Positions 8,331 through 19,484 of a stretch of DNA of 64,000 nt are shown piece after piece. Origin of the DNA: Pantoea sp. 1.19 (GTDB taxonomy: Bacteria; Pseudomonadota; Gammaproteobacteria; Enterobacterales; Enterobacteriaceae); contig NZ_MRBS01000005.1 of assembly GCF_001922585.1 (NCBI RefSeq), positions 1 through 64,000 of the forward strand, written 5' to 3'. How positions within the stretch are numbered: the stretch's first letter is position 1; every line of letters begins with the position of its first letter. The position numbers and the translations under genes are program-made. A model generated the notes under the pieces. That model was given only the letters and a program-made list of their open reading frames with translations. It was not told the DNA's origin and ran no database searches.

Positions 8331-9701
8331 ATGCACGCCACCGCCATTGAGTGGGACCGGAGGCTGATCGAAAAATACGATCGTGCCGGCCCGCGTTATA
8401 CCTCCTACCCTACCGCCGCGGATTTTCACACCGCATACGGTGCGGAAGATTTCCTCGCCAGCGCGTCGCGCTATCCCGAACGCCCGCTCTCGCTCTACGT
8501 GCACATTCCGTTCTGCCATAAGCTCTGCTATTTCTGCGGCTGCAATAAGCAGGTAACCCGCCAGCCGCAGAAGGCCGCGCGCTATCTGCAGGTACTGGCG
8601 ACCGAGATAGCCAGCCGTGCTCCGCTGTTTGCCCACCGCACGGTGACCCAGCTGCACTGGGGGGGCGGTACGCCGACCTTTCTGACCGCCGCGCAAATTA
8701 GCGCCCTGATGCGCTGCCTGCGCGATCATTTTACTTTCGCGCCGGACGCCGAACTGGGGATCGAAATCGACCCGCGTGAGATTGACGTGACGATGATCGA
8801 TCACCTGCGTCAGGAGGGATTTAACCGGCTAAGCATGGGCATTCAGGACGTGGATAAAACCGTGCAGCAGCGGGTCAATCGGGTACAGGACGAGACGCTG
8901 ATCGCGGCACTGATCGCCCGGGCGCGCGCCACCGGCTTTGCCTCCGTCAGTCTGGATTTAATCTACGGCCTGCCAATGCAGACCCCTGAAGGTTTTGCCG
9001 CCACCCTGCAGCAGGTGTTAACCTGGCAGCCGGACCGGCTCAGCGTCTTTAATTATGCGCATATGCCGGATCTGTTTCCGGCGCAGCGTAAAATTCGGTC
9101 GGAAGAGTTGCCCGCGGCGCAGGCAAAGCTGGCCATATTGCAACAGACGATAGCGACGCTGACCGGCGCAGGATATCAGTTTATCGGTATGGACCATTTT
9201 GCCCGTCAGGACGACGCGCTGGCGGTGGCGCAGCGCCAGGGCGAGCTTCAGCGCAACTTTCAGGGTTACAGCACCCAGGGCGAGTGCGATTTGCTCGGGT
9301 TGGGCGTGTCGGCCATCAGCCAGATCGGCGATGGCTACGCGCAGAATGAAAAAGTACTGAATCATTACGCGGAAGCGATAATGACCCGCGGGCACGCGCT
9401 ATGGCGTGGCGTCGCGCTAAGCGTTGACGATCGCCTGCGGCGCGAGGTGATTCAGCAGCTGATGTGCCACTTTTATGTGGATAAAGCGGCCATTGCCCGC
9501 CGCTATACGCTGAATTTTGATGATTACTTTGCTGAAGAACTGGCGCTGCTGGCACCGCTGGCCGAAGATGGACTGGTGATGCTCACGCCGGAGCAGATTC
9601 AGGTCAGCGCCACGGGTCGCCTGCTGGTGCGCAACATCAGTATGTGTTTCGACAGGCATCTGCGTCAGCGGCAGCACCAGATATTCTCGCGGGTGATCTG
9701 A
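8331..9701 (+). CDS. hemN: oxygen-independent coproporphyrinogen III oxidase HemN
   Basis: A radical SAM enzyme that decarboxylates coproporphyrinogen III to protoporphyrinogen IX in anaerobic heme synthesis. The 456-aa protein has the [4Fe-4S]/SAM motif HIPFCHKLCYFCGCNK (about residues 58-73), the GGGTPT SAM-binding segment and the EIDPRE segment, with the HemN C-terminal domain after about 300. I start at the ATG at 8331, which has AAGGAG six bases upstream and aligns with E. coli. A GTG at 8325 would overlap the ribosome site. Confidence 0.97.
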   Translation: MHATAIEWDRRLIEKYDRAGPRYTSYPTAADFHTAYGAEDFLASASRYPERPLSLYVHIPFCHKLCYFCGCNKQVTRQPQKAARYLQVLATEIASRAPLFAHRTVTQLHWGGGTPTFLTAAQISALMRCLRDHFTFAPDAELGIEIDPREIDVTMIDHLRQEGFNRLSMGIQDVDKTVQQRVNRVQDETLIAALIARARATGFASVSLDLIYGLPMQTPEGFAATLQQVLTWQPDRLSVFNYAHMPDLFPAQRKIRSEELPAAQAKLAILQQTIATLTGAGYQFIGMDHFARQDDALAVAQRQGELQRNFQGYSTQGECDLLGLGVSAISQIGDGYAQNEKVLNHYAEAIMTRGHALWRGVALSVDDRLRREVIQQLMCHFYVDKAAIARRYTLNFDDYFAEELALLAPLAEDGLVMLTPEQIQVSATGRLLVRNISMCFDRHLRQRQHQIFSRVI

Positions 9702-9915
9702 CGCCGGGAATGTCCCCCCTGCATCATCAGCAGGGTACTGCGCGGTGGCTACGACGGCCTGAGGCGGAGCCGCCCCCGGCGCCGATTCCGTGCCGTAAGG
9801 CTCCCAGCATCGCCTCATCTCCCCACGTACCTTCAGGCATTCCACTGCAGGGAGGGAGGCTGTTAAGCTCCACTCCCCGCTGCGTGACCGATGGTGTTGC
9901 CGCGCCGCGTGCCGG

Positions 9916-11328
<1,413 letters not shown>

Positions 11329-11336
11329 AATGAACC

Positions 11337-12386
11337 TCACTGGCGAAGCGGCAGGAAGACCGAAAATTCGGTGTGTCCCGGCCAACTGTTGAATTCAATT
11401 TTTCCAGAATGCTGGTCGATCAGGCTGCGGGCAATCGACAGGCCCAGCCCGGTACCGCCTTCGCGGCCGCTGACCATCGGGTAAAACAGCGTATCCTGCA
11501 GGTGCGCCGGGATCCCCGGTCCATTATCTTCAATGTCTATCCGCGCCACGAGGCGATAGCGTACGCCGTGCAGGGTCAGCTGAAACGCCGTGCGGGTGCG
11601 TAGAATCAGGGTACCGCCATCCTCGCCCAGCGCCTGCATGGCGTTGCGCACGATATTTAACAGCACCTGCTCAATCTGATCGGGATCGTGCGGCAGCTCT
11701 GGCAGGCTAGGATCGTAATCGCGCACCAGGGTAATGTTTTCTGGTAGCTCCATCGACACCAGGTTAAACACCCGTTCGGCCACCTGGTGAATGCTTTGCG
11801 TTACGTGCATCCCGGGCTGCTGGGGGCCCAGCAGTCGGTCGACCAGGTTACGCAGGCGGTCGGCCTGCTCGATGATCACTTTGGTGTATTCGGTCAGCGC
11901 CGGATCGGGCAGGGCGCGGTTCAGCAGCTGCGCCGCTCCGCGCAGTCCGCCGAGCGGGTTTTTGATTTCGTGCGCGAGGCCGCGGACCAGGTCGCGCGCG
12001 GCCACCTGCTGAGCGTGCTGCAGTTGTTCCTGGCTCAGGCGCCGCTGATTATCCATCGGCGCCATTTCCAGCAGGGTCAGGCCGTCAGGCAGGCGCTGCG
12101 CGGTCAGCGCCATAATGTGCGCCCGGCCGTCCACCACCAGCGTCACTTCGCTATCGGTGAAGCCTTGTCCTGCCGCCAGGCTTTCGCGCATGACCGCAAT
12201 ATTCAGGGAAAAGTAGCCGGTCAGATCGGGCAGCGGGGTACCAAACAGCTTGCGGGAACTCTGGGCCAGCAGCTGCTGTGCGGCGGGGTTGGCATAGCGA
12301 ATGGCCAGGTCGTCATCGACCAGCAAAATGCTGTTGATCAGTGAGTTAAGAATTTGCCCGGCATCGGGCAGTGTATCGGCTGCCAT
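11337..12386 (-). CDS. glnL: nitrogen sensor kinase/phosphatase NtrB
   Basis: A cytoplasmic histidine kinase controlled by PII. It phosphorylates NtrC when nitrogen is scarce and dephosphorylates it otherwise. The 349-aa protein has an N-terminal PAS domain (about 10-120), the H-box [20 protein letters not shown] (His near 139), the N box [10 protein letters not shown], and G boxes DNGPGIP and [10 protein letters not shown]. The start [16 protein letters not shown] matches the family; the longer frame would add 13 residues that overlap the NtrC operator. Confidence 0.97.
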   Translation of the reverse strand: MAADTLPDAGQILNSLINSILLVDDDLAIRYANPAAQQLLAQSSRKLFGTPLPDLTGYFSLNIAVMRESLAAGQGFTDSEVTLVVDGRAHIMALTAQRLPDGLTLLEMAPMDNQRRLSQEQLQHAQQVAARDLVRGLAHEIKNPLGGLRGAAQLLNRALPDPALTEYTKVIIEQADRLRNLVDRLLGPQQPGMHVTQSIHQVAERVFNLVSMELPENITLVRDYDPSLPELPHDPDQIEQVLLNIVRNAMQALGEDGGTLILRTRTAFQLTLHGVRYRLVARIDIEDNGPGIPAHLQDTLFYPMVSGREGGTGLGLSIARSLIDQHSGKIEFNSWPGHTEFSVFLPLRQ

Positions 12387-12407
12387 ACAGCGTACTCCCG
12401 AAACGTA

Positions 12408-12424
12408 TGCACTGTTTTGGTGCA
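12408..12424. promoter_or_regulatory. NtrC operator at the glnL promoter
   Basis: TGCACTGTTTTGGTGCA is a near-perfect NtrC dyad (TGCAC-N7-GTGCA). It lies 21 bases before the glnL start. In E. coli NtrC represses the weak glnLp promoter from such a site, which fits this position. Confidence 0.85.
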
Positions 12425-12474
12425 TTATAGTGGTTTTCGCCGAACATCATTATCCTTAACGATGAATTTGCGCT

Positions 12475-12500
12475 GAAAAAAGCCCATCCGAAGATGGGCT
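12475..12500 (-). terminator. terminator downstream of glnA
   Basis: Read on the minus strand, an 8-bp stem AGCCCATC/GATGGGCT with a TTCG loop is followed by six T residues. It separates glnA from glnL, so most glnA transcripts should stop here and some read through into glnLG. Confidence 0.92.
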
Positions 12501-12595
12501 GAAAGTTTCCACGGCAACAAAAAATCTCTCCCGCGCGGCGGACGTTGCCGCAAAGCAACGCCGCCGGTAGCGTGAGATCTTAACTTTCCATCAGA
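12475..12595 (-). ncRNA. glnA 3' UTR, possible GlnZ small RNA
   Basis: The 120-base 3' UTR of glnA contains a large GC hairpin (GGCGGCGTTGC…GCAACGTCCGCC) and ends in the intrinsic terminator. In E. coli and Salmonella the glnA 3' UTR is processed into the Hfq-bound RNA GlnZ. The position and the T-rich 3' end fit such an RNA. I cannot confirm a seed sequence. Confidence 0.4.
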
Positions 12596-14005
12596 TTACA
12601 CGCTGTAATACAGCTCAAACTCAACCGGATGCGGAGTCATGCGAACGCGGTCCAGCTCCGATTTACGCAGCTCGATGTAGGCATCGATGGTGTCATCGGT
12701 GAACACGCCGCCGCGGGTCAGGAACTCGCGATCGTCGCTCAGTGCCGCCAGCGCTTCGTCGAGTGAACCCGCCACTTTTGGAATCTCCGCTTCTTCTTCC
12801 GGCGGCAGGTCATACAGGTTTTTGTCCATTGCATCGCCAGGGTGGATCTTGTTGATGATGCCATCCAGACCGGCCATCAGCAGTGCGGCGAAGCACAGGT
12901 ACGGGTTAGCGGCCGGATCCGGGAAGCGGGCTTCAATACGGCGCGCTTTCGGGCTTGCGACCACCGGGATACGAATCGATGCAGAACGGTTACGGGCAGA
13001 GTAGGCCAGCATAACCGGTGCTTCATAACCTGGGACCAGACGCTTGTAGGAGTTGGTGGTCGGGTTTGACAGGGCGTTAATCGCTTTCGCGTGCTTGATC
13101 ACGCCACCAATGTAGTACAGCGCGGTTTCAGACAGGCCGCCGTATTTGTCGCCGGCGAACAGGTTGGTGCCGCCTTTAGACAGGGACATGTGGCAGTGCA
13201 TACCGGAGCCGTTGTCACCAAACATCGGCTTCGGCATAAAGGTGGCCGTTTTGCCGTAGGCGTGGGCGACGTTGTGCACCACGTATTTGTAGATCTGAAT
13301 TTCGTCGGCTTTTTTCACCATGGTGTTAAAGCGGGTCGCCACTTCGTTCTGACCGGCGGTTGCCACTTCGTGGTGATGCGCCTCGACCACCAGGCCCATC
13401 TGTTCCATGGTCAGACACATCGCGGAGCGGATGTCCTGCGAAGAGTCGACCGGCGGAACCGGGAAGTAACCGCCTTTCAGACCCGGACGGTGACCTTTGT
13501 TACCGCCTTCGTAAGCTTTACCGGAGTTCCAGTAGGCTTCCACATCGTCGATGGCCACGTGCGAACCGGCGGTGCTGCTGCCAAAGCGGATGTCGTCAAA
13601 CAGGAAGAATTCCGGCTCGGGTCCAAACAACACGGTGTCGGCAATGCCGGAAGAGCGCAGAAAATCTTCTGCACGTTTAGCAATGGAGCGCGGATCGCGG
13701 TCGTAGCCCTGCATGGTGCCTGGCTCCAGGATGTCACAGCGGATGATCAGCGTCGGATCGTCGAAGAACGGGTCAATGACCGCCGTGGTGGCGTCCGGCA
13801 TCAGTACCATGTCGGATTCGTTAATGCCTTTCCAGCCGCCGATGGAAGAACCATCGAACATTTTGCCTTCTTCGAAGAAGTCAGCGTTAACCTGGTGCGC
13901 CGGAATGGTCACATGCTGCTCTTTACCCTTGGTGTCGGTAAAACGCAGATCGACGAACTTCACTTCGTGCTCGTTCATCATCGACAGAACGTGTTCAGCG
14001 GACAT
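12596..14005 (-). CDS. glnA: glutamine synthetase, type I
   Basis: Makes glutamine from glutamate, ammonia and ATP; a dodecamer controlled by adenylylation. The 469-aa protein equals the E. coli length. Visible motifs are [12 protein letters not shown] near the N-terminus, the ATP-binding [14 protein letters not shown], and the adenylylation site NLYDLPPEE (Tyr near 398). The ribosome site AGGAGAG precedes the ATG well. Transcription comes from the sigma-54 promoter at about 14155-14171 with distant NtrC sites. Confidence 0.98.
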   Translation of the reverse strand: MSAEHVLSMMNEHEVKFVDLRFTDTKGKEQHVTIPAHQVNADFFEEGKMFDGSSIGGWKGINESDMVLMPDATTAVIDPFFDDPTLIIRCDILEPGTMQGYDRDPRSIAKRAEDFLRSSGIADTVLFGPEPEFFLFDDIRFGSSTAGSHVAIDDVEAYWNSGKAYEGGNKGHRPGLKGGYFPVPPVDSSQDIRSAMCLTMEQMGLVVEAHHHEVATAGQNEVATRFNTMVKKADEIQIYKYVVHNVAHAYGKTATFMPKPMFGDNGSGMHCHMSLSKGGTNLFAGDKYGGLSETALYYIGGVIKHAKAINALSNPTTNSYKRLVPGYEAPVMLAYSARNRSASIRIPVVASPKARRIEARFPDPAANPYLCFAALLMAGLDGIINKIHPGDAMDKNLYDLPPEEEAEIPKVAGSLDEALAALSDDREFLTRGGVFTDDTIDAYIELRKSELDRVRMTPHPVEFELYYSV

Positions 14006-14154
14006 ACTTAACTCTCCTGGAAATTGTCATTGTCGTCGTGGTTAGAGATCCGATCGCTGGCTATCGCCTGTTTTGCGAACAACACCGATAATAAAGATCT
14101 CTGACAAGCTATCAACCGTTGTGGAAACTGCCGTTTTTCGCTTGGTATACTAGT

Positions 14155-14171
14155 TGCGAATTCCATGCCAA
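14155..14171 (-). promoter_or_regulatory. sigma-54 promoter of glnA (glnAp2)
   Basis: On the minus strand TTGGCATGGAATTCGCA carries GG and GC dinucleotides with the exact -24/-12 spacing of a sigma-54 promoter. Two of the consensus bases differ (TGGCAT for TGGCAC, TCGC for TTGC). The predicted start is near 14144, giving a leader of about 140 bases. Confidence 0.82.
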
Positions 14172-14369
14172 CTTTTAACCATTGCGCATGCTTCACCGCA
14201 GCAAGCGGCAGGATGGCGATGGCGATGCCGCGCGTAAAGCGACGTCGCACCGGGCCACGTCAGCATTAACGGCCATCATCCTGCGCCATGAATTGTTGTC
14301 ATTTACGGGGCAGGCAGCCCCGAAATCGCGCCCTCTCCTGAGCCGCTGGCTGCACCAGGATGGCGAGAT

Positions 14370-14386
14370 AGCACCATGATAGTGCA
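14370..14386. promoter_or_regulatory. NtrC enhancer site, glnA promoter-proximal
   Basis: AGCACCATGATAGTGCA is an NtrC dyad. Its centre is 32 bp from that of the next site, exactly the spacing of NtrC sites 1 and 2 at E. coli glnAp, placing both on the same face of the helix. Confidence 0.85.
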
Positions 14387-14401
14387 ATTGAGTGAATAAT
14401 G

Positions 14402-14418
14402 GGCACCATAATGGTGCA
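14402..14418. promoter_or_regulatory. NtrC enhancer site, glnA promoter-distal
   Basis: GGCACCATAATGGTGCA is a strong NtrC dyad (GCACC-N5-GGTGC). With the site at 14370-14386 it forms the glnA enhancer. The pair lies about 230 and 265 bp from the predicted glnA start, farther than in E. coli. Confidence 0.88.
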
Positions 14419-14504
14419 AAACCAGGGCTGTGGCCGCGTTTTGCACTGAAAAAGGGTGTGTCCCCCGCCGACAACGCAAATTGTCAGTGAAAAGTGTGAT
14501 CGGG

Positions 14505-14533
14505 TTCAGTATTCCGATTAATCCGTGTACAAT
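14505..14533 (+). promoter_or_regulatory. probable sigma-70 promoter of typA
   Basis: TACAAT (14528-14533) is a good -10 element 32 bases before the typA start. A weak -35 (TTCAGT, 14505-14510) lies 17 bases upstream of it. Confidence 0.5.
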
Positions 14534-14565
14534 AACGCGCTATTTCTAATGCCTGAGGCAAAGTT

Positions 14566-16389
14566 GTGATCGAAAATCTGCGTAATATCGCCATCATCGC
14601 GCACGTAGACCATGGTAAAACCACCCTGGTTGATAAACTGCTGCAGCAGTCCGGTACCTTTGACGCCCGTACCGAAGCTACTGAACGCGTGATGGACTCC
14701 AACGATTTGGAGAAAGAGCGTGGGATTACCATCCTCGCGAAAAACACCGCTATCAAATGGAATGACTACCGGATCAACATCGTTGATACCCCGGGACACG
14801 CCGACTTCGGTGGTGAGGTCGAGCGCGTGATGTCTATGGTGGATTCGGTGCTGCTGGTCGTTGACGCGATGGATGGCCCGATGCCGCAGACCCGCTTTGT
14901 TACCAAGAAAGCGTTTGCCAACGGCCTGAAGCCGATTGTGGTTATCAACAAAGTTGACCGTCCGGGCGCGCGCCCTGACTGGGTGGTCGATCAGGTCTTC
15001 GATCTGTTCGTTAACCTCGACGCGACCGACGAGCAGCTGGACTTCCCGATCATCTACGCCTCTGCCCTGAACGGCATCGCGGGGATGGATCACACGGATA
15101 TGGCGGACGATATGACTCCGCTGTATGAAGCCATCGTGAAGCACGTTTCCCCGCCGCAGGTGGAAGTGGAAGCGCCGCTGCAGATGCAGATCTCCCAGCT
15201 GGACTACAACAACTACTTGGGCGTAATCGGCATTGGCCGCATCAAGCGCGGTAAGATCAAGCCGAACCAGCAGGTCACTATCATTGATAGCGAAGGCAAG
15301 ACCCGCAACGGTAAGGTCGGTAAAGTACTGACCCATCTGGGTCTGGAGCGTATTGACAGCGACGTGGCGGAAGCGGGCGATATCATTGCCGTAACCGGCC
15401 TCGGCGAGCTGAACATCTCCGACACTATCTGCGATACGCAGAAAGTGGAAGCGCTGCCGGCGCTGAGCGTGGATGAGCCGACGGTCACCATGTTCTTCAA
15501 CGTCAACACCTCGCCGTTCTGCGGTAAAGAAGGTAAATACGTCACTTCCCGTCAGATCCTCGAGCGCCTGAACAAAGAGCTGGTGCACAACGTGGCGCTG
15601 CGCGTAGAAGAGACCGAAGACGCCGATGCCTTCCGCGTGTCTGGTCGTGGCGAACTGCACCTGTCGGTGCTGATCGAAAACATGCGTCGCGAAGGCTTCG
15701 AACTGGCGGTATCTCGTCCGAAAGTGATCTTCCGCGAATTCGAAGGCCGCAAGCAGGAGCCGTTCGAAAACGTCACCCTCGACATCGAAGAGACCCACCA
15801 GGGGTCTGTGATGCAGGCGATGGGTGAGCGTAAAGGCGATCTGAAAAACATGGATCCGGATGGCAAAGGTCGCGTACGTCTTGACTACGTGATCCCCAGC
15901 CGCGGCCTGATCGGTTTCCGTAACGAGTTCATGACCATGACCTCCGGTACCGGCCTGCTGTACTCCACCTTCAGCCACTACGACGACATCCGTCCGGGCG
16001 AAGTGGGCCAGCGTCAGAACGGCGTGCTGATCTCCAACGGCCAGGGCAAAGCCGTGGCGTTTGCGCTGTTCAGCCTGCAGGATCGCGGTAAGCTGTTCCT
16101 CGGTCACGGTGCGGAAGTCTATGAAGGCCAGATCATCGGTATTCACAGCCGCTCCAACGATCTGACGGTCAACTGCCTGACCGGTAAGAAGCTGACCAAC
16201 ATGCGTGCTTCCGGTACGGATGAAGCGACCACCCTGGTGCCGCCGATCAAGATGACCCTTGAGCAGGCGATCGAATTTATCGATGACGACGAGCTGGTGG
16301 AAGTGACCCCGACCTCAGTGCGTATTCGTAAACGTCACCTGACCGAAAACGATCGTAAACGCGCCTCGCGCGGCAGCAAAGAGGGCTAA
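14566..16389 (+). CDS. typA: ribosome-dependent GTPase TypA/BipA
   Basis: A translational GTPase related to EF-G and LepA, linked to 50S assembly at low temperature and to stress responses. The 607-aa protein equals the E. coli length. The G domain (1-200) has [10 protein letters not shown], the switch region [18 protein letters not shown] and NKVD. Domain II, two alpha-beta domains and the BipA-specific C-terminal domain follow. The start codon is GTG, giving (M)[16 protein letters not shown], which aligns with the family. It diverges from glnA and has its own terminator. Confidence 0.98.
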   Translation: MIENLRNIAIIAHVDHGKTTLVDKLLQQSGTFDARTEATERVMDSNDLEKERGITILAKNTAIKWNDYRINIVDTPGHADFGGEVERVMSMVDSVLLVVDAMDGPMPQTRFVTKKAFANGLKPIVVINKVDRPGARPDWVVDQVFDLFVNLDATDEQLDFPIIYASALNGIAGMDHTDMADDMTPLYEAIVKHVSPPQVEVEAPLQMQISQLDYNNYLGVIGIGRIKRGKIKPNQQVTIIDSEGKTRNGKVGKVLTHLGLERIDSDVAEAGDIIAVTGLGELNISDTICDTQKVEALPALSVDEPTVTMFFNVNTSPFCGKEGKYVTSRQILERLNKELVHNVALRVEETEDADAFRVSGRGELHLSVLIENMRREGFELAVSRPKVIFREFEGRKQEPFENVTLDIEETHQGSVMQAMGERKGDLKNMDPDGKGRVRLDYVIPSRGLIGFRNEFMTMTSGTGLLYSTFSHYDDIRPGEVGQRQNGVLISNGQGKAVAFALFSLQDRGKLFLGHGAEVYEGQIIGIHSRSNDLTVNCLTGKKLTNMRASGTDEATTLVPPIKMTLEQAIEFIDDDELVEVTPTSVRIRKRHLTENDRKRASRGSKEG

Positions 16390-16410
16390 TCGCCCTCCTG
16401 ACTGACCCTC

Positions 16411-16438
16411 AATAGCCCCGCTTCGGGGCTATTTTTTT
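16411..16438 (+). terminator. typA terminator
   Basis: An ATAGCCCC/GGGGCTAT stem with a GCTTC-type loop, followed by seven T residues, 22 bases after the typA stop. Confidence 0.93.
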
Positions 16439-16581
16439 ATCCTCCGGCGGTGAATTCTGGCGCCCTGAGGCATACGCTGTTTACCTGACTAATGGATTTC
16501 TCCACTGCGTGGCCTCCCTGGCTGTTCAGCTAACCATTTTCCCGCTAGAGTGATTATTCACCGGAACATACGGAGATGGCT

Positions 16582-17178
16582 ATGCTGTATATCTTTGATC
16601 TTGGTAACGTCATTGTAGATATTGATTTCAACCGGGTGCTGGGCGTCTGGAGCGATCTCGGCCGCGTGCCGCTGGCCACGCTGCAAAGCCGTTTTGCGAT
16701 GGATGAGGCGTTTGAACAACATGAGCGCGGTGAGATCAGTGACGCGCAGTTTGCGGAAAAGGTTTGCGACCGTCTGGGGCTTGCGCTGGGTGAGGAGCAG
16801 TTCGAAAAAGGGTGGCAGGCGGTATTTGTCAGTCTGCGTCCGGAGGTGATAGCCCGGATGCATCTGCTACGAGAACAGGGCCACCGCGTGGTGGTGCTCT
16901 CTAACACCAACGCCCTGCATACCCGCTTCTGGCCGAAGCAGTATCCGGAAGTGGGTCAGGCTGCCGATGCGATCTATCTTTCGCAAGAGATGGGCATGCG
17001 CAAGCCTGAGCCGGCAATCTTTCAGCGCGTGCTCGAACAAGAGGGTTTCGCGGCCGATCAAGCGGTGTTTTTTGATGATAACGAGGCCAACGTCGCCGCG
17101 GCCCGGGCGCTGGGGATTGACACGGTTTTGGTCACCAGCGCGAAGAGCGTGCCGGAATGGTTTGCCACACGCTCATGA
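16582..17178 (+). CDS. yihX: alpha-D-glucose-1-phosphate phosphatase YihX
   Basis: A HAD-superfamily phosphatase; the E. coli enzyme hydrolyses alpha-glucose-1-phosphate. The 198-aa protein has the HAD motif I near the N-terminus ([12 protein letters not shown]; Asp nucleophile in the DLG segment), motif [10 protein letters not shown], Lys in MRKPEPAIF, and motif [12 protein letters not shown] choose the ATG at 16582, six bases after CGGAG; an ATG at 16576 abuts the ribosome site. The stop overlaps the yihY start (ATGA), so yihX, yihY and dtd form one operon. Confidence 0.94.
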   Translation: MLYIFDLGNVIVDIDFNRVLGVWSDLGRVPLATLQSRFAMDEAFEQHERGEISDAQFAEKVCDRLGLALGEEQFEKGWQAVFVSLRPEVIARMHLLREQGHRVVVLSNTNALHTRFWPKQYPEVGQAADAIYLSQEMGMRKPEPAIFQRVLEQEGFAADQAVFFDDNEANVAAARALGIDTVLVTSAKSVPEWFATRS

Positions 17179-18014
17179 ACGCGCTGACGACACTACGCGC
17201 CTGGCTGAAACTGCTCTGGCGCCGCATTGATGCGGATAATATGACGGTGCTGGCCGGCAACCTGACCTTTGTCTCGCTGCTGTCCCTGGTGCCGCTGATT
17301 GCGGTGGTCTTTGCGTTGTTTGCGGCGTTTCCGGTGTTCTCCGACGTCAGCATTCAGCTAAAGAGCTTTATCTTTAATAACTTTATGCCGGCGACCGGTA
17401 ACATTATCCAGCAATATCTGGAACAGTTCGTCGCCAACGTTAACCGAATGACGGCGGTGGGGGCCATCGGACTGATAGTTACCGCGCTGCTGCTGATGCA
17501 CTCAATCGACAGTTCGCTGAATGCTATCTGGCGCAGTAAGCAACACCGTCCGATGGTCTATTCGTTTGCCGTTTACTGGATGATCCTGACGCTGGGGCCG
17601 CTGCTGGCCGGGGCCAGTCTGGCCATCAGCTCCTATCTGCTGTCGCTACGCTGGCTGGCAGAAACCGGCGTTAACAGCCTGGTGGATCAGGTGCTGCGTA
17701 TTTTTCCGCTGCTGCTCTCCTGGCTCTCTTTCTGGCTGCTCTACAGCATTGTACCGGTGGCGCGCGTGCCGGGTCGGGACGCGCTGATGGGGGCACTGGT
17801 CGCCGGGCTGCTGTTCGAGCTGGGTAAAAAAGCCTTCACGCTGTACGTCACCATGTTTCCTTCCTACCAGCTGATTTATGGCGTGCTGGCAGTGGTGCCG
17901 ATTCTGTTCCTCTGGGTCTACTGGACCTGGTGTATTGTATTACTGGGCGCAGAAATTACCGTAACGCTGGGCGAATACCGCAAACTACAGCTACAGGATG
18001 ATGATGAACCATGA
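17175..18014 (+). CDS. yihY: inner membrane protein YihY (UPF0761, formerly Rbn)
   Basis: A 279-aa polytopic inner-membrane protein of the YihY/virulence factor BrkB family. It was once named RNase BN, but that activity was later assigned to another protein. About six membrane segments are visible (for example [56 protein letters not shown]). The start ATG at 17175 overlaps the yihX stop by four bases. Its own stop overlaps the dtd start by four bases. Confidence 0.94.
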   Translation: MNALTTLRAWLKLLWRRIDADNMTVLAGNLTFVSLLSLVPLIAVVFALFAAFPVFSDVSIQLKSFIFNNFMPATGNIIQQYLEQFVANVNRMTAVGAIGLIVTALLLMHSIDSSLNAIWRSKQHRPMVYSFAVYWMILTLGPLLAGASLAISSYLLSLRWLAETGVNSLVDQVLRIFPLLLSWLSFWLLYSIVPVARVPGRDALMGALVAGLLFELGKKAFTLYVTMFPSYQLIYGVLAVVPILFLWVYWTWCIVLLGAEITVTLGEYRKLQLQDDDEP

Positions 18015-18448
18015 TAGCGCTTATTCAGCGGGTACAGCGTGCCAGCGTTGACGTGGACGGCCAGACCGTTGGCCAGATAGGCCCCGGGCTGCTGATCCTG
18101 TTAGGGGTGGAGCAGGGGGATGATCAGCAGAAAGCGCAGCGTTTGTGCGATCGCGTGCTGGGGTACCGTATCTTCAGTGATGCGCAGGGTAAGATGAACC
18201 TGAATGTGCAGCAGGCGGGTGGCAGCGTACTGGTTGTCTCGCAGTTTACGCTCGCGGCGGATACGCAGAAGGGGCTGCGGCCCGGCTTTTCACGCGGTGC
18301 GACGCCGGCGGAGGCCGAGCGGCTGTATCACGCTTTCAGCGACGCTTGCCGCGCTGCGGGCATCATCACCGAGACCGGCCGCTTTGCGGCCGATATGCAG
18401 GTCGCGCTGGTCAACGATGGTCCGGTCACCTTTTGGTTACAGGTGTGA
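18011..18448 (+). CDS. dtd: D-aminoacyl-tRNA deacylase
   Basis: Removes D-amino acids (and glycine from tRNA-Ala) mistakenly attached to tRNA. The 145-aa protein is full length. The two signature segments are [18 protein letters not shown] (about residues 77-94) and the C-terminal [11 protein letters not shown], which contains the Gly-Pro motif that excludes L-amino acids. Its ATG overlaps the yihY stop. Confidence 0.96.
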   Translation: MIALIQRVQRASVDVDGQTVGQIGPGLLILLGVEQGDDQQKAQRLCDRVLGYRIFSDAQGKMNLNVQQAGGSVLVVSQFTLAADTQKGLRPGFSRGATPAEAERLYHAFSDACRAAGIITETGRFAADMQVALVNDGPVTFWLQV

Positions 18449-18507
18449 GGCACGGAAGTACGCGCTGCGCAAGCAGCCTGACCGGCCAGCAAAGAGAGAA
18501 CCCAACT

Positions 18508-19449
18508 ATGTATCACCTGCGAGTACCTGAGACGGAAGAAGAGCTGGCGATGTATTACCAGTTCCGCTGGGAGATGTTACGCAAGCCGCTGCATCAGCCG
18601 CAGGGCTCTGAGCGCGATGCCTGGGATGCGATGGCGCATCACCAGATGGTGGTGGATGAAGAGGGGCGGCCCATGGCCATTGGTCGTCTGTATATTAATG
18701 CTGACAATGAGGCCTCGATTCGCTTTCTGGCGGTGGATCCTGCCGTGCGCGGCAAGGGACTTGGCACGCTGGTGGCGATGACGCTGGAGTCCGTGGCGAG
18801 GCAGGAGGGAGTTAAGCGCGTCACCTGCAGCGCCCGCGAAGACGCCGTTAATTTCTTTGCCACGCTGGGCTATGTCAATCAGGGCGAAGTGGCCGCGCCC
18901 CAGACCACGCCGATCCGCCATTTCCTGATGATTAAACCGGTCGCCTCGCTGGATGATATCTTGCATCGGGCGGACTGGTGCGGGCAGCTGCAGCAGGCGT
19001 GGTACGAACATATTCCGCTCAGTGAAAAGATGGGCGTGCGCATCACCCAGTACACCGGACAGAAATTTATCACCACCATGCCCGAGACCGGCAATCAGAA
19101 CCCACACCATACGCTGTTTGCCGGCAGCCTGTTTTCGCTGGCAACGCTCACCGGCTGGGGGCTGATTTGGTTACTGTTGCGCGAACGGCATCTCGGCGGC
19201 ACCATCATTCTGGCCGATGCGCACGTGCGCTACAGCAAACCGATCAGCGGCAAGCCGGGTGCGGTAGCGGACTTGCGCTCGCTGAGTGGCGATCTGGACC
19301 GGCTGGCGCGCGGCCGCAAAGCGCGGGTGCAGCTGGAGGTAGAGCTGTTTGGCAACGACGAATGCGGGGCAACGTTTGAAGGCATCTACATCGTGCTGCC
19401 CGCCGATCCCGACGGGCCGCTGGAAGAGGGCGGCTGCGGCGGCTACTGA
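18508..19449 (+). CDS. yiiD: YiiD: GNAT acetyltransferase-like plus hot-dog domain
   Basis: A two-domain protein of 313 aa. The N-terminal half (about 1-150) is GNAT-like, with the acyl-CoA loop [10 protein letters not shown]. The C-terminal half (about 165-310) is a hot-dog thioesterase-like domain ([18 protein letters not shown]). I recall E. coli YiiD being described as a malonyl-ACP decarboxylase (MadA) that helps start fatty acid synthesis when FabH is missing; I treat that as likely but not proven here. The start [13 protein letters not shown] follows an AGAGAG ribosome site. It lies 59 bases after dtd. Confidence 0.88.
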   Translation: MYHLRVPETEEELAMYYQFRWEMLRKPLHQPQGSERDAWDAMAHHQMVVDEEGRPMAIGRLYINADNEASIRFLAVDPAVRGKGLGTLVAMTLESVARQEGVKRVTCSAREDAVNFFATLGYVNQGEVAAPQTTPIRHFLMIKPVASLDDILHRADWCGQLQQAWYEHIPLSEKMGVRITQYTGQKFITTMPETGNQNPHHTLFAGSLFSLATLTGWGLIWLLLRERHLGGTIILADAHVRYSKPISGKPGAVADLRSLSGDLDRLARGRKARVQLEVELFGNDECGATFEGIYIVLPADPDGPLEEGGCGGY

Positions 19450-19484
19450 CCCGGCGTAGCCCGCAGGACGGCGCTGCGCGTCCG

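Noticed and set aside
13091-14011. 306-codon open frame antisense to glnA
   Set aside because: It is a shadow of glnA; the composition (His, Val, Phe rich) is typical of complementary frames.
14518-16146. 542-codon open frame on the minus strand
   Set aside because: It is antisense to typA, a very strongly conserved gene, and arises from codon bias in GC-rich DNA. Its product is His/Arg/Val-rich and unlike a real protein.
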